Assembly: GCF_905147365.1 (NCBI RefSeq)
Contig: NC_056409.1
Coordinates: forward strand, 3,229,001-3,293,000
Length of the DNA: 64,000 nucleotides
Direction: 5' to 3'
DNA from: Aricia agestis
Lineage: Eukaryota > Arthropoda > Insecta > Lepidoptera > Lycaenidae
How positions within the stretch are numbered: position 1 is the first letter of the stretch; every line of letters begins with the position of its first letter. The notes below the pieces were generated by a model that did not search any database, had not been told where the DNA came from, and worked only from the letters and a program-made list of their open reading frames with translations. The translations under genes and the position numbers were made by a program. Positions 44,325 to 56,559 of this stretch are shown here, piece after piece.

Positions 44325-44528
44325 GGAATAGGTATAGGACAGGGTAGGGGAGGTAAGGAAGGGAATAGGGAAGGGTAGGGAAGGGAAGGGTAGGGAATTG
44401 GGCCTCCGGTAAACTCACTCACTCGGCGAAACACAGCGCAAGCGCTGTTTCACGCCGATTTTCTGTGAGCCCGTAGTATTTCTCCGGTCGAGCCGACCCA
44501 TTCGTGCCGAAGCATGGCTCTACCACGT
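44325..44528 (-). mobile_element. Pyrimidine-tract interspersed repeat, copy 3 (partial)
   Basis: GGCCTCCGGTAAACTCACTC, CAGCGCAAGCGCTGTTTCAC and GAAGCATGGCTCTACCACGT are the reverse complement of the left half of copies 1 and 2. Confidence 0.65.
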
Positions 44529-44847
44529 AAATCTGTATATGTGTGTCTATAACGACTTCATCATGAAATTCATCACATAATAAAACTTTATGTTCCTCGA
44601 CTATTCCCTCGAGAATTAACGTGTTATATTGTTAATTAAATAGGGCTATATAAATAAAGGCTGTAAATAGGTTCTGAATTACAAAACGTATTTAGGTACA
44701 CTAGATATTATTTAGTACGGAGAAAATGTTGTTGGTACAAAATATCAATTTAGAGAGCAGCCGCTTGAATTTAATTTCGTATCACTATAATTATGAGTCC
44801 TAGCGTCACGTCTCGTTTTATCATGTTTTAGTGTGAATTGACCCTTA

Positions 44848-44906
44848 AACTATTTTTAATTACGTTATTTTATAATAATTATAAAATAACGTAATTAAAA
44901 ATAGTT
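44848..44906. repeat. Near-perfect 59-bp palindrome
   Basis: AACTATTTTTAATTACGTTA on the left and TAACGTAATTAAAAATAGTT on the right, with almost no loop. It is AT-rich and could extrude as a cruciform. Confidence 0.85.
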
Positions 44907-45399
44907 ATTATTAGGTTACATTCCACTCAGTCCAGGAGTTTCAATTAAGTTTTAATTGTAAAACCTAATTCTAAAATCCTTTTGGCAAAACAAAATAACA
45001 CCAACATTGGAAAGCTGAATCATCAACTAAACAGAACAAACGGCTTGTTTAAGGCGTGCTCGGCAGTTTGACCTCACGTACTATCACCCTTATGACTTTA
45101 CATTAAAGGTGATGTCAAAGGTAAAACAACTGCGAACGCAATAGTTATTCAGTATAGAATCAGCTGTTTGAGTTACAATTTACGCCTCTCAGTACACAGA
45201 ACGCTGCGGACCATCGGTTTACTTACGGGAATACTCTGCGATTTTTAACGGAAGTTTAGCTGAACGTGGTTTAGTTTGGAATTGTGGTTAAGTCGGATTT
45301 ATTTGAGATTACATATTTTAGTAGTAGGAGCTTTTGTTTAGGTAGTTTTAAAATGTGTTTTCCTATGTGATAATTCCAAGAGCTTTGTGCCAAGAATCA

Positions 45400-45618
45400 G
45401 TTTATAGGTTTGGGCGTGAAGAGGTAACAGACAGTCGACAGACAGACAAAATTCTCGTATCACAGTGTTTGTGCGTGAACTCCTCCAAAACGGCTCAACC
45501 GATTTTAATGTAATTTTGTACATACATTCGTTAGGCCTGAGAATAAATTTATATCTACTTTTTATTTTCATACCAGAAATAATTTATCTGGCAAAACAAC
45601 GTTTGCCAGGCCAGGTAG
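45400..45618 (+). mobile_element. Helitron-like element
   Basis: The body contains GTGAACTCCTCCAAAACGGC and ends in the hairpin GGCAAAACAACGTTTGCC and GGTAG(T), like the terminus at 34100-34129. Confidence 0.5.
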
Positions 45619-45712
45619 TTACTTATATATTGATACCTCATTTCTTAAAATTGGATCAGAATTTTAGTCGTTACGAGGGCAAATACGTACACAGACTCTT
45701 ATAACATAATAA

Positions 45713-45845
45713 GGGAGATCGCAGACGACAGACTTTTTGTGCGATCGAGTCTGCGGCGCCCATACAGTCGGCATGGCCGCGAGCTGCCGACTGTATGGGC
45801 GCCGCAGACTCGATCGCACAAAAAGTCTGTCGTCTGCGATCTCCC
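45713..45845. mobile_element. Perfectly palindromic Harbinger-like MITE
   Basis: About 61 bp on each side are exactly inverted around a loop of about 11 bp. The ends are GGGAGATCGCAGACGACAGA and its complement, and TAA flanks both sides (45710-45712, 45846-45848). Lack of arm divergence suggests a very young copy. Confidence 0.8.
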
Positions 45846-45848
45846 TAA

Positions 45849-46370
45849 ATCTTACCCTTTCTTTTGGACTCGCCGTATTCAGGAAGGTAACGATGATGAA
45901 ACCCATAAACAGATCACGAGCCGAATGCACGTATATCAACGTCGTTTAAAATGTCTTCGCCAAACGTTCCCCGTATTTCCACACAATTCCGAATTTACCC
46001 ATTACAGTTTACCTGCGCGGAAAAACGCCAGCAGCCGAGCTGTTGTATTTGAGGAGCGCTCGAATATAGATAGTGTTCTGCATTATTTAACCCGCTTTAC
46101 TGATTCGTGTACGGAGTGTATCCGCTTTTGGTGGGAAATATATCCGCTTCACTCATATTTCTTTTGAATATTCGGAGATCGAGGTATTTTGAGGGGGTTT
46201 GATTTCGGAGTTTTTTCCGAGCGTTACGCGGCATTATCCTAGATAAGAGACATCAAAGCTTCGAAATAAATCCTTTTGTTTTTTGGAAAAAGGTTAGCCA
46301 TTTACATGAATCGGTATAATATGAACGTTCCTAAATCGTCCAGAGAAAGGTAGTCTATCTTTCAATATAT
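45849..46370. other. 3' flank of the second carboxypeptidase gene
   Basis: The open frame crossing 45739-46167 is created by the palindrome and has no recognisable domain. No gene was identified. Confidence 0.4.
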
Positions 46371-46376
46371 TTTATT
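46371..46376 (-). terminator. Poly(A) signal of the second carboxypeptidase gene
   Basis: AATAAA on the minus strand, 67 bp after the stop codon. Confidence 0.55.
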
Positions 46377-46442
46377 CATCGACAATCTTGGGTAAAAATG
46401 GAGCATATTATAATAACAATATTATTATCCAACTTCGCAATT

Positions 46443-48780
46443 TTAGAAGTTTTGGGCTACGTAGCGTACGGCGACCTTGATTCCTTCCCAAGTCTCGTAA
46501 CCTGCCTGCTCAATGAACTCAGGATCGACCAGGAATCCCAGCATGGTATTGACCTGATTCCTGTAAGCTGGCAGCTCGTAAGTGTAAGATAAGCTGTTGC
46601 CAACGATCTGGGCGTAGTCACTCGCGCCACCAGTTGCCGGGTATAACACGCTTGCGATGTTACCAACTAGGTAGTTCCGGTTGGCCTCCCATTTGACTCT
46701 ATCTATGGCGTTCGCCATGCTGACGCCGACCAAGTGGATGATCAGGCCATTCGGAGGCAGCTGCCCAGTGCCATAGCCGTACAGGATGTAGCTTCCGAAG
46801 CTGTGGATGTCCAGGAATAGGCCAAGGCGATGTCTGTGTTCGCTGAGGATGTCCCTGATGATTTGCGTCTCCGGCTCGGAGAAGGCGCTCCGTCCGTGGA
46901 ACGTGTCCAAGCAGGAGAACCAGCCGGAGGCTATTCCCCAGCTGGCGTCGAAGTTCCGGTTCAGGTCGACGCCATCGCAACCCACATAGTCAGTAGCGCG
47001 GTTCTTGCGCCAGATTCTATTCTGTAATGAATAGAAAATTTTATTTAATCACATTGCCTATCGTGATATTTTGATAAGAATTATGAATATGAAAAATATG
47101 TTTATTGTCATGTTTGTTTAAAGTTGTTTGAAAACAATTTGCTTAATGGGTCCTAACGAAAATGTCTTACCGTGGTATGAGAGTATTCATATCCGTCAGG
47201 GTTAGCGATAGGAAGGATGATCCAGTCCACGTCCCTGATGAGGTCCTGGTCGGTGATGTCCTCCACCAGCTTGTGTATGGCGTACAGAGTCACAGGAAGG
47301 GTGATCCACTCCCTGGCGTGGATCAGGGATTCGATCATCACCACGGGTTTTGATTGATCCTAAAATTAGAAAAGGTTTTAGCCGCTTATTTCATCTAGTC
47401 TATTATATTCTTTCAGAATAGAGTGATAGAGAGTGGCGCAATATGCACAATAGTCAATAACTAATGTAATGGAGGTTATGTATTGACGATAATAATTACC
47501 AATAGCAACGCTCTCGGGAAAACGCGTGACGCATTAGTAACCAATGAAATCAACTCAACTCCAACAGAGCAAAAGTGGAATTTGATAACATTAATTCATA
47601 CATTTTATTATAGGAGCATGCTCGCGTAAGCAACTACAAAACAATTCACCCATTTAAGGAATCTCGTTCAACTTTTTCCTTTATTTCTTGAATTGAACTA
47701 ACCATGTTTCCCGTTGAACAAATCTAGGTCTGATTTATACAAAAAATTAAAATAACTCAAAACAAGAACTCAGATGAAACATAAAGCAGGGGTGAGCACA
47801 ATAATGAACTCCGGGCCGGGGCGAAAACAAAAAAGGGAAAATTAGACTTTTTATAATTCCGTGAAACAAGACTTGACCTTTTTGCTAGATTACTTGTACT
47901 TTTACGTCGGGCAACTTGTACAATGCGAAATAAAATAATACTTCAACAACATTTTACGGGTCTATTGCTAGGCGAGTTTGTTTAGCGAGCGGCCCGGGCA
48001 GCCGGGTGTGGGATGTGGGAATTTACGTGTGCATAATATTAGAAAGATAAATACTAGATTGTAGGTATTTACCGCCAATTTAGATTATAGTATCCCAACA
48101 TGTTAAAACATTATTCTGTGTGTGTTAATAAAATAATATTATTATCTCTTGTGTGCTAAATGCTAAAAAATATATAACTACCAGTATATTGTAATGGTTC
48201 ACCTAAGCTCATCGCTAAAGTTCTTACGGTCATTTTATGTTCAAATACTCTTTCTAGTTGTAGAAGAACAGAATTGGAGGACTCTACATTTTAAAATATA
48301 GAGTTTTGAAGTGTTACCTGGAAATTGGTGGTGGAAATCTTCAGGTACTTGATGTCACGACCCTCGAAGCTCCTGCCTCCGGAGACCACCTCCACGTGAT
48401 CATACCTGTTCGCCAAGTCCACCAGATACCTATCCACCTGGAAAATTCATTAGTCTTTTAAAAGGCGACGCTCCTACTGCTCATAACGGAAATTAGTTTT
48501 TATCAGGCGATCGTTTTACTCGTTTACTTATTAGTCGCATGAGACATAAATAAGAAATATAGGATTTTTTTGTTAAACGCTTTTTTCTGATGCTGATGAT
48601 GTCACTAACTTATCAATGTTCGATATTTTGTAGCGAACCTTCCAGGTATCCTCTCAAGCTCAATGGGCCTATAGGGATGTGGACCTATTTTGCTCGACTA
48701 GTTTAGCGAATTTCTCACACCTATCTAGTTTGCATACGTCCATACTAATATTATAAATGCGAAAGTGTGTCTGTCTGTCC

Positions 48781-48822
<42 letters not shown>

Positions 48823-48880
48823 CTGTCTGTCCGTCTGTCTGTCTGTCTGTCCATCTGTCTCTCTGTCTGTCTGTATGTCC

Positions 48881-48934
<54 letters not shown>

Positions 48935-51606
48935 CTGTCTGTCTGTTCCATACCATTATAGAGAAAAATTAGGGCAAAATTTGTGTTTGTTGTATGGGAG
49001 CCCCTCTTAATTTTTATTTTATATTAATTTAATTATTAAATATGAAAGTAAACATAAAACTAAGGATTGTGTGAAAAATTCAAGTGCCTACCTGTTGCTA
49101 TTATTGATATAGAGCCAAAAAAAAGGCCAAAAAATGACGTTTGTTGTATGGGAGCCCCCCTTAAATATTTATTTTATTTTGTTTTTAATATTTATTGTTA
49201 TAGTGGCAAAGAATATACACAATCAGTGAAAATTTAAATTCTCTAGCTATTACTGTTCTTGAGTTACAGCCTGGTGACATACAGACGGACAGACGGACAG
49301 ACAACGAAGTCTTAGTAATAGGGTCCCGTTTTTACCCTTTGGGTACGGAACCCTAAAAAGTGATTAAAAAAAGTCCAACTGGTTCGGGAAGAAAACACGG
49401 CATTCTTACAACTTAGTTCGTCTAGTATTTGCCTACATTAATTAATGTGCTTAGAATGAAACCTTAGAGATGCGAAATTATAATACTTATATCACTAACT
49501 TCATCATAACGACGGACTTCTTCGAAGAAACCACCGAAACTTGACACGTTACTTCTTCCTACAGTTTTCGACAGTAGCTGCTCTTCCAGGTCGATAGATC
49601 TAAAATAATAAATGATTTTGCCATCAAAATTAAGTGTCTAAACACACTAGGCCGAAGATACGCGGCGTAAGTTCCGCATGATTACGTCCGCAATGTCAAA
49701 CGTATACAAAATACGGACGGAACGCGACGGAATAGTGTGTCATCGGTCATTTAAAATATATTGCAGGCGGCATCATGTGGAACTTACGCCGCGTAACTTC
49801 GGCCTAGTTTGGTTTGACACTAAGACATTATCATATCGGCAGGGTTTGCCGGCGTACGTTCTTTCTACCAAATAGCCGGTAAACGCTCAAAAAACGAACG
49901 TAAAATACGTCCGTCCATTTGGATTGAACGGCCGTTCTAAAACGCATACGAATCCACTCTTCCTATTTGCTACTTTCTTTTCACATAGGAAAATGCCGAA
50001 GTATCTAACTAAAAGAGCTTCTATTAATCCTTTCGAGTGTCAACTTATTTTCTTCTTCCGGTGTAATCTTTTAAAAAAGATTCCTAACGACTCCCAGAGG
50101 CAATGTTCAAAAAACAATGTAATTATTACTTTTTGCAAATCTAAAGCAATAATTACTTATTTTTGGTCAAATCGATAGCGAGCTGGAGCCCGTTAATTCT
50201 ATTGAATTGAATTAATTAATTATAATGTAAATCGAATCGGAACTTGCGATGAATTTGCTTTACAATTATTATCGGCCATTGTTAAATTATTTAAATCATT
50301 AATCGTTGTAAAATTTGTCCTCCGTCAAGTATTGTGATTGGGAATTCGTAATTTATGGAAAATAGGGTTATGCTGTAATTTGACAATTGTAAGGCATGAA
50401 GTTTCTTTATTATATTTTCTATGAAAAGGGTTAGGAAGGAATAGCCCGACAACGTATTATGCCTTTACGCTTACAATAATAAAAAAAATATTTTGCCTTT
50501 GAAATTATCTTTCAGTTAAAGTCTTAAAAACTTGAATTGGTTTAAAGGTAGTTTAAAAAATCCCCAATTTTTCTAATTCCTACTCATGAAAGTTATGAAC
50601 CTCTTTAGCGTTTGAACAAAGTTGATATTATTATTTCATACTCACTCTTTGATATTGTTGATCTCAATTTCGTACTCTATCCCCGCAGCATTGAGTTCAT
50701 TTTCGAAGAACAGCTTATCCTGTTGGTCAACTAGGATATACCCATCCCTTTCTGGTAGAGGGTGAGACCACACGTCCAGGTGGAATATGTTGACCAGCTC
50801 ATTCAAGGTCTGCGCTTGGTCTACATCCTGGACCCTTATTTTGTAAAGTGAGTCCCTGGAAGGCGAAAGCAAGCTTCTTTAGCTATACAAGTACATTAAT
50901 CATCTAGGTTGGTAGCCAGATATAGAAAATAGTAGGATTACAATGTTTAATCACAATTCACACACAGTAGACAAAACAATAGGTATTGATAATACTAGAA
51001 GTTACGCCGTTTCGTTGGTACAACTGTACAAAAAACTGTGCAACGAACCTAATGTACAGCTAAATATTATCTTATTTAGCTGTACATTAGCTGTACGACA
51101 TAAATTATGTCGTACTCGAAATGCTCTGAAAAAGTGTGTTTGTAACATACACACACAGATAGATAGATACACACTCAAATTATGAATAATCATCCATACT
51201 AGAATAATAAAAGCCTGTAAATCCAGCTGTACATATTGGGCCAACTCGTGGAGTCAGCGCATTGGGCCAACGTGTAGAGTACGGGAAGTTACTCCCAACT
51301 TAAGGCCAATTAGGCCCAACGTGCTGGCTCCATGCGCTGGCCCAATACGTACATCGGGCTTAAAATATGTATATATATATATTTTTTATGAAATAAGGGG
51401 GCAAACGAGCAAACGGGTCACCTGATGGAACTTCCGTCGCCCATGGACACTCGCAGCATCAGAAGAGCTGCATGTGCGTTGCCGGCCTTTTAAGAGGGTA
51501 GAGGGTATATTGTTAAACATGTTAATTTTAAAGTAACTCACCCTTCTAATTCTTCATTTTTTCCGTAAGCGGAACAAACCAGGGCCAGCACTAGCAACAG
51601 ACGCAT
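46443..51606 (-). CDS. Digestive M14 procarboxypeptidase, catalytically complete
   Basis: Minus-strand exons by GT-AG splicing: 51606-51542, 50855-50646, 49599-49500, 48437-48318, 47359-47171, 47021-46443, giving 420 residues. A signal peptide (MRLLLVLALVCSAYG) and a propeptide precede a peptidase domain that removes C-terminal residues from dietary peptides. Catalytic residues are all present: zinc ligands His 179, Glu 182 (IHAREW) and His 301 (DIHSFG), Arg 233, Asn 249/Arg 250, Tyr 355 and Glu 377 (TYELP). The residue at bovine position 255, which sets specificity, is Ser 362, so neither classical A nor B type can be assigned. It has one intron (48317-47360) that the two paralogues lack. 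Divergent from the third gene. Confidence 0.92.
48745..49365 (+). repeat. Intron-3 repeat with a (TGTC)n microsatellite
   Basis: It starts ATACTAATATTATAAATGCG, continues into about 185 bp of TGTC/CGTC tetranucleotides (48766-48950), then two copies of TTTGTTGTATGGGAGCCCC, and ends GGGTACGGAACCCTAAAAA. Confidence 0.75.
49633..49820. mobile_element. GTGTCTAAAC MITE, copy 2 (intron 2)
   Basis: Ends GTGTCTAAACACACTAGGCC and GGCCTAGTTTGGTTTGACAC; a TAA lies next to both ends. Shares its core with the copy at 24983. Confidence 0.65.
51225..51515 (-). repeat. Intron-1 repeats: GCCCAACGTG block and interspersed copy 4
   Basis: 51232-51358 has inverted TACATATTGGGCCAACTCG / GCTGGCCCAATACGTAC. 51385-51510 is the reversed right half of the pyrimidine-tract repeat (GCAAACGGGTCACCTGATGG, CCATGGACACTCGCAGCATC). 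Confidence 0.65.
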
Positions 51607-51667
51607 TTTCAGTCACGTCTGGTCACACAATCCAATTAAAATCATTACGAGAATTTTGGTATTAATC

Positions 51668-51673
51668 CTTATA
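51668..51673 (-). promoter_or_regulatory. TATA box of the second carboxypeptidase gene
   Basis: TATAAG on the minus strand, 62 bp before the ATG, a normal spacing for a short 5' UTR. An ATAGATAAAA GATA-type site lies about 50 bp further upstream. Confidence 0.45.
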
Positions 51674-51734
51674 TCTTTGGGATTAAAATTTCCGAATTTT
51701 TAATCTGTTATACACGTGATAGATAAAATTGTAT

Positions 51735-52816
51735 TGGTAAAGTACTGTTAGCGAGAAAAGTGGTTATGAGAGTTCAAAAAACAACGAAACACTTCGCTTG
51801 GCTCGTCTCGGCGGGTGCACTATCATGCACCCGGATAATGGAGAAGATGCCATATTCTCATATTGACTCCAATCAAACGTTCATGTTAGAAAAGATTACT
51901 AGAGTGTGATAAATTAAAATTCATTAAAATAATAATAAATTTTAAGATTCCAAACTGACGTTTAAGTTTCAAAGCGAAAACAGAAACAACTATATCAATT
52001 TCTTCGAAAAATTCTAAAAAGAATGTTTATCTTCGCAGCAATGCACTAACAAAGCTGAAATGACTTGTCACTCGGTATCAAAAAACATTTGGAAAAGATT
52101 CCTAACAAATAAACCTACAAGTACAGCAGGACCTCTTTAATCCGAACACCTCTGTAACCCAAACCACCCCCTCCTGCTTCAATCTTCATCTCTTGCCGTT
52201 GCACCAGTTGCTTAAATTGCGAGAGAAAACGTTTTAAATTATGTCATTAAATACCACCCGACGACTTAAATAATGGCTTTCCTTAAAAATGTTTTATAAA
52301 TGTTACATGTACAGATTAATACTTATACATTTGAATTTCCTCAATCCTAAGTATTCGTTTTATTAATTTATAAAATATAGCCTATAGATTCTTTAGGGGG
52401 GCAAATTTTCGGGGTTCCGATTATAATAGAGGTCCTACTGTATCTTGGACGTTTCACCCCACCCGTGACCAAGGTCGCTAAAAAGCAGCCGACATGGAAA
52501 AGGAAAAGTGAAAAAGCGACTAATGTTAAAAAAAAAAAAATTAATAATTCTCATTTCGAGTATACAAGGTCACGTTCCTTTAATCTTGTTTAATAATAAT
52601 AAATAATAATGTTCATAATGCTACTTATATTATTATGTGTGCAATGTGCACTATGTAAGTTTGTAAAGTGACTGTATTTTCTTACTATTTTAATGGAAAT
52701 AGGGTTCTTGGATATTCGCAACACCGACGGCTACAAGTGCGTTTCTTAACTCTTTTAGGACTTAAAAGCTCAAATGCAAGAGCGTGCCTTGTAAAAGTTC
52801 ACGCTTATGAGTCTTA
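51735..52816. other. Intergenic, nothing recognised
   Basis: No coding sequence or clear repeat apart from a short poly(A) at about 52530. Confidence 0.4.
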
Positions 52817-52976
52817 GGGTTAATTCAGACCGACGCGACGCGTAGATGCATTTCTAAATTTATTATATGGATTTGACAGATTCGCAAGATTTCTCACGCA
52901 ATTGAAATCTGTCAAATTCAAACAAATTTATGCCGCGCCTCGCCTCGTCTCGTCGCGTTGCGGTCTGAATTGACCC
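52817..52976. mobile_element. GGGTTAATTCAGACC MITE
   Basis: The ends GGGTTAATTCAGACCGACGC and GCGGTCTGAATTGACCC are inverted, and ATTTGACAGATT..AATCTGTCAAAT pairs in the middle. Confidence 0.7.
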
Positions 52977-52979
52977 TTT

Positions 52980-53775
52980 TGAGCTTTCTAGCTCAATATT
53001 ATAGAGGAAAACGTATTTCAACCATTTCATTCAAGTTCGCGTATAAACATAATATTGTGACGTGGTTTGTATTAGGTGATAACTGATAACACCTGAATAG
53101 ATAATAGTAAAAGTAGTGATAATTTAAAAAAATTTATTGTAATAATTTCAATCAATTAATGTTCATAACGTTTCACTTCTTAAGAATGACCTGACCCTAA
53201 CTTGACTACATACTTAAACCTAGATCTCAAAATCTGTAAGGACTAAAAAACTGTTTTTTTTACACAAGTAACTTCAGTTCGTAAATATTAAATGCTCAAG
53301 ACGAAAACACGAATACTGAAAAAATGCTCGATAGTTTTTTTTTACAAAAATCCTTGTTTTATTTTGCTCAGATCTTTGAAGTTTGCTGCCTTTCTTAAAT
53401 CTTTTTTAATATCTATAAAGGCATTGATAAAACCTAAATTTGCTCAAAATACTTTTTTCATAATCTTTTTTGGGTCAGTAGCCCTCTTAAGGACAGTTCA
53501 TAATAATCTTTGCTAATATTATTGTAAATACGAAACTGTATATTTTTCCTAAGATCGGGATGGTCGGCGCTCATTGGGGGAGTTCTACGTTCATCAGTGG
53601 ACGGCAATAGGCTGATGATGATGATGATGATATTTTTTTCAGAATTTCGCCATACTGGGAAAAAATACGGGGAGGCCGATTGAATTCGACCGATTGAAAC
53701 CTATCGGACTCGTTTTATGCATATTTTACGTGTCCCGTCGTCGGCCTGCGGTCAGTTCGACCGGATTCGATCTAA
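52980..53775. other. Intergenic, AT-rich
   Basis: A (GAT)n run lies at about 53612-53630. No supported gene. Confidence 0.4.
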
Positions 53776-53779
53776 GATC

Positions 53780-54050
53780 AGCAATAATCTTCAGCATATG
53801 AACATTCCTTTCATTTATTATACTCATGATATCAGCTTCCAAAGTAATACCAATTTATTTAAATTCAAGCATACATTCAGTATCTCCCTAGCAATTACAA
53901 ATTACATTTATTTGAAACACACGCCAATAGATCGACAATTTCATTAACTACATATTAAGTGCCGTTTGAATTTTTTTAAGTCAATTTTGAAGTAAGGTAA
54001 GTAAAAAAATAGGATTTTGGTGCGATCTCGGCAACGCGGCAAATCTATGG
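53780..54050 (+). repeat. Uninterrupted relative of the 18829-21345 repeat
   Basis: It has the same order of sequence (TATCAGCTTCCAAAGTAATA, CACACGCCAATAGATCGACA, AAAAATAGGATTTTGG, CTCGGCAACGCGGCAAAT) without the 2.2 kb hAT-like insertion. Confidence 0.8.
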
Positions 54051-54350
54051 TCAAGGTCGTTTGCTCAGGGGATGGCTTTAATACTGTTGTCATAGATGTA
54101 GAAACTATTAGAGCTCATGACGAGTATTCTCCATCTGTAATTACTGATAACGTGTCACCACAATCTACGATTTAATTGAAACTCGCTCATCCCATAAATC
54201 CTAGTGTTGAGCCAAATTTTGATTAAATCCCATCAATTGCCATCCTGACGTGGATGATTAGGGATGTATGAAAATTACATTCCGCATAATATAACGGATC
54301 ATAATATCAACATTTATACATTTGTATGTTAAGCTATTTAGTTTTATTTA

Positions 54351-54556
54351 GGGTGAAGCCAAGCAAGCGCAATTTTGTGAGTTGTGAGTCGCTGAATTTC
54401 GGTCGCGTATTTAATTTTTATACTAATCATGATTTACAAAATTACGCTCGTGTGAATTAAGTAAGAATTTCCTATAAAACCGAATGCATCAGAATTTCTG
54501 CCAACCGAAATTCTGCTCCTCACGACTGACAAAATTACGCTCGCTTGGCTTCACCC
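54351..54556. mobile_element. GGGTGAAGCCAAGC MITE
   Basis: The ends GGGTGAAGCCAAGCAAGCGC and GCGTGCTTGGC-like GCTCGCTTGGCTTCACCC are inverted; CGAAATTCTG / GAATTTCGG pairs inside. Confidence 0.65.
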
Positions 54557-54913
54557 TTCCTTGAAACTTGAAACACTTTTTTGCCGAAAGAATTAGCACA
54601 TAGCATTTAAAATACTTGCATAAAATTAATACTCGTATACTGTACTCATCGAAACTCGTCTAGGCTCTAAATAAAAAAATGCTCGCACTGTATTAAGAAT
54701 ATTTAAGAATAAAATTTACCTCTTATAAAGACACAGACTATTACATATTCATTGGAAAACCTCGTGGTAACTCTTAGAATGATAATCTCCAACTTTTTAT
54801 GAGTTCGAAGTGATATGCTTCATATTCAGTTCACATCGAGTATGCAAAATACGATGTCACCCATAGACTAGGAACATCTGACACTTCATTATCAATCGCG
54901 GTTTATATAGAAA
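54557..54913. other. Intergenic, nothing recognised
   Basis: AT-rich sequence without ORF or repeat. Confidence 0.4.
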
Positions 54914-54914
54914 A

Positions 54915-55130
54915 CTAGCTGTCCCGGCGACGTTGTTTTGCCATAAAATGATTTTCCCGGTTTCCCTGCTTTTCTCTTGAAGTTTTTTTTTTCTGATTTT
55001 TTTTCTATAGACCTCACGGAGCCCGAGACCTTTCCAACGAATGCAAAACCGTGAAAATCGGTTCGTGCGTTCTGGAGCTATAGCGTCAGGAAGGAAAACC
55101 CGACTTATTTTTAATATATTAGATAAAATG
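54915..55130 (-). mobile_element. Helitron-like terminus, minus orientation
   Basis: CTAGCTGTCCCGGCGACGTT followed by GTTTTGCC and, further in, AAAATCGGTTCGTGCGTTCT and AGCTATAGCGTCAGG. Confidence 0.6.
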
Positions 55131-55284
55131 TCAAAATTTGTATTAAATCTGTGCCAGTTATTTCAATAACACTTATTTAAAAAAATAGCGGGTTTACATT
55201 ATTCCCATCCAGTGATCCAATCCAGCGCTGGATAGGTACTGGAATTTATTTGCTATAAAAGTGGTAAATACAGTAGGTGGTAAT

Positions 55285-55660
55285 AATAATAATAATAATA
55301 ATAGCTCCCACACCGGTTTCGGTGACGGTGGCCGATTTCATTGAAACCAGGCCAGCTACGCTACGTAATTTTATAGTGTCCAAGTGTGTGCGCAGTTCAC
55401 AAGAGCACTATCTATTCCTTTACTCTCATAACCCAATGGGACGGAAGACCGACAAGACTGGCGAGAGATCAGGCGCAGGACCGACTTTTTACATGCCCAT
55501 CCGACGCATGGATCATCTTACTTGTCAGACAATCAGTTGATCAGCCTGCGTTGTCCTAACCAAACTTGGAAATAACATGTTTCCAACGCGGGAATCGAAC
55601 CCACGACCTCCGAGTCAAGAGCCGCGCTCTATACCACTAGACCACGGAGGCGTTCAAGGT
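55285..55660 (-). mobile_element. tRNA-derived SINE with 14-bp target duplication
   Basis: Read on the minus strand, the head has an RNA polymerase III A box (TGGTCTAGTGGTATAG) and B box (GGTTCGATTCC) in tRNA-like order. An unrelated body of about 290 bp follows, ending in (ATT)n. CAGTAGGTGGTAAT flanks both ends (55271-55284, 55661-55674). The would-be acceptor stem does not pair, so this is not a functional tRNA. Body fragments recur at 59085 and 59985. Confidence 0.85.
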
Positions 55661-55679
55661 CAGTAGGTGGTAATGATCA

Positions 55680-56136
55680 TGTAAACGGGTACTGGAATGC
55701 ACTGGTTTTCACCGGCTATTATACTTACAAGATTCGATCAAAACTTCTCAACAGACAGACGGATAAAATTATTTATAATATTATTAGTAAGGATTCACGC
55801 AAATGTGTGGCTGTAGGCTTGATATAATATGTAAATCAGAGGGCCACTTACCCGCAATATCTGGGCCGGACACGCCATAACTTACACTTACCACTGTCGC
55901 GATAAATTGTAGCCTATGTCGCAGCCAGCATCACCTATGACCTAAAAATAGTACAGACATATATATTTTTTGTTTTGAATGTCAGCCAAGCCAATGATGA
56001 TGATATAAAAATAGGTACAGACATATTTTTGATCGGAATGTCCAGCTATTGATGGCATTGAGTTTTTTACGACTGTTCTTCTTCTTGAGTTCCCAAAATG
56101 GCATTAATCGTACTTTCATATTAAATGCTTATTGCT
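55680..56136. other. Intergenic with a short Helitron-like scrap
   Basis: AACAGACAGACGGATAAAAT and TATTATTAGTAAGG at 55748-55795 resemble a reversed Helitron-like start. Nothing else seen. Confidence 0.4.
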
Positions 56137-56366
56137 TACTAATATTATAAATGCTAAAGTGTGTATGTCTGTCTATCTTACTGCCTGTTTGTCTGTTACA
56201 TCTTCACGACTAAACCGCTGAACCTATTTTGATGTTTGGTATGGAGATACTTTGTGTCCCGGAAAAAGGCAAAGGATAGTTTTTGTTGCTGAAAAATAGA
56301 CGGTTCCCGCGCGATAAGCGAATTATGACGCAACGGAGTTGTGGGCGTCATCTTGGCGTCATCTAG
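56137..56366 (+). mobile_element. Helitron-like element, short complete copy
   Basis: It starts TACTAATATTATAAATGC and ends in CGCAACGGAGTTGTGGGCGTC and ATCTAG. The GGCGTCATCT segment before the end is duplicated. Confidence 0.65.
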
Positions 56367-56559
56367 CACAATATAAAAAAATCCTGAATTTTGTTCGAAA
56401 CGAGCAATATAATATGCAAATTGCAATCATTATTTTTAAAAAATGTGAAAGTATCTAAGAGTTATATCGATTTATATTAATTAATTGTTATTTTTCATCC
56501 CAAAACTACTGAACAGACTTCGATGAAATTCGTTAGGAGTATACGTTGTTATAATATAA

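Noticed and set aside
45664..46167. Open frames across the palindrome near 45.7 kb
   Set aside because: The perfect palindrome gives mirrored frames on both strands; no family match.
48766..48950. Regularly spaced repeat resembling a CRISPR-like array
   Set aside because: Tetranucleotide microsatellite without spacers, in an insect intron.
48757..49010. Several overlapping open frames rich in CLSV or RQTD repeats on both strands
   Set aside because: They are translations of the TGTC tetranucleotide microsatellite in an intron, open in several frames at once.
55570..55655. Possible tRNA gene on the minus strand
   Set aside because: A and B boxes are present but the acceptor stem does not pair and the sequence continues into a SINE body with target duplications.
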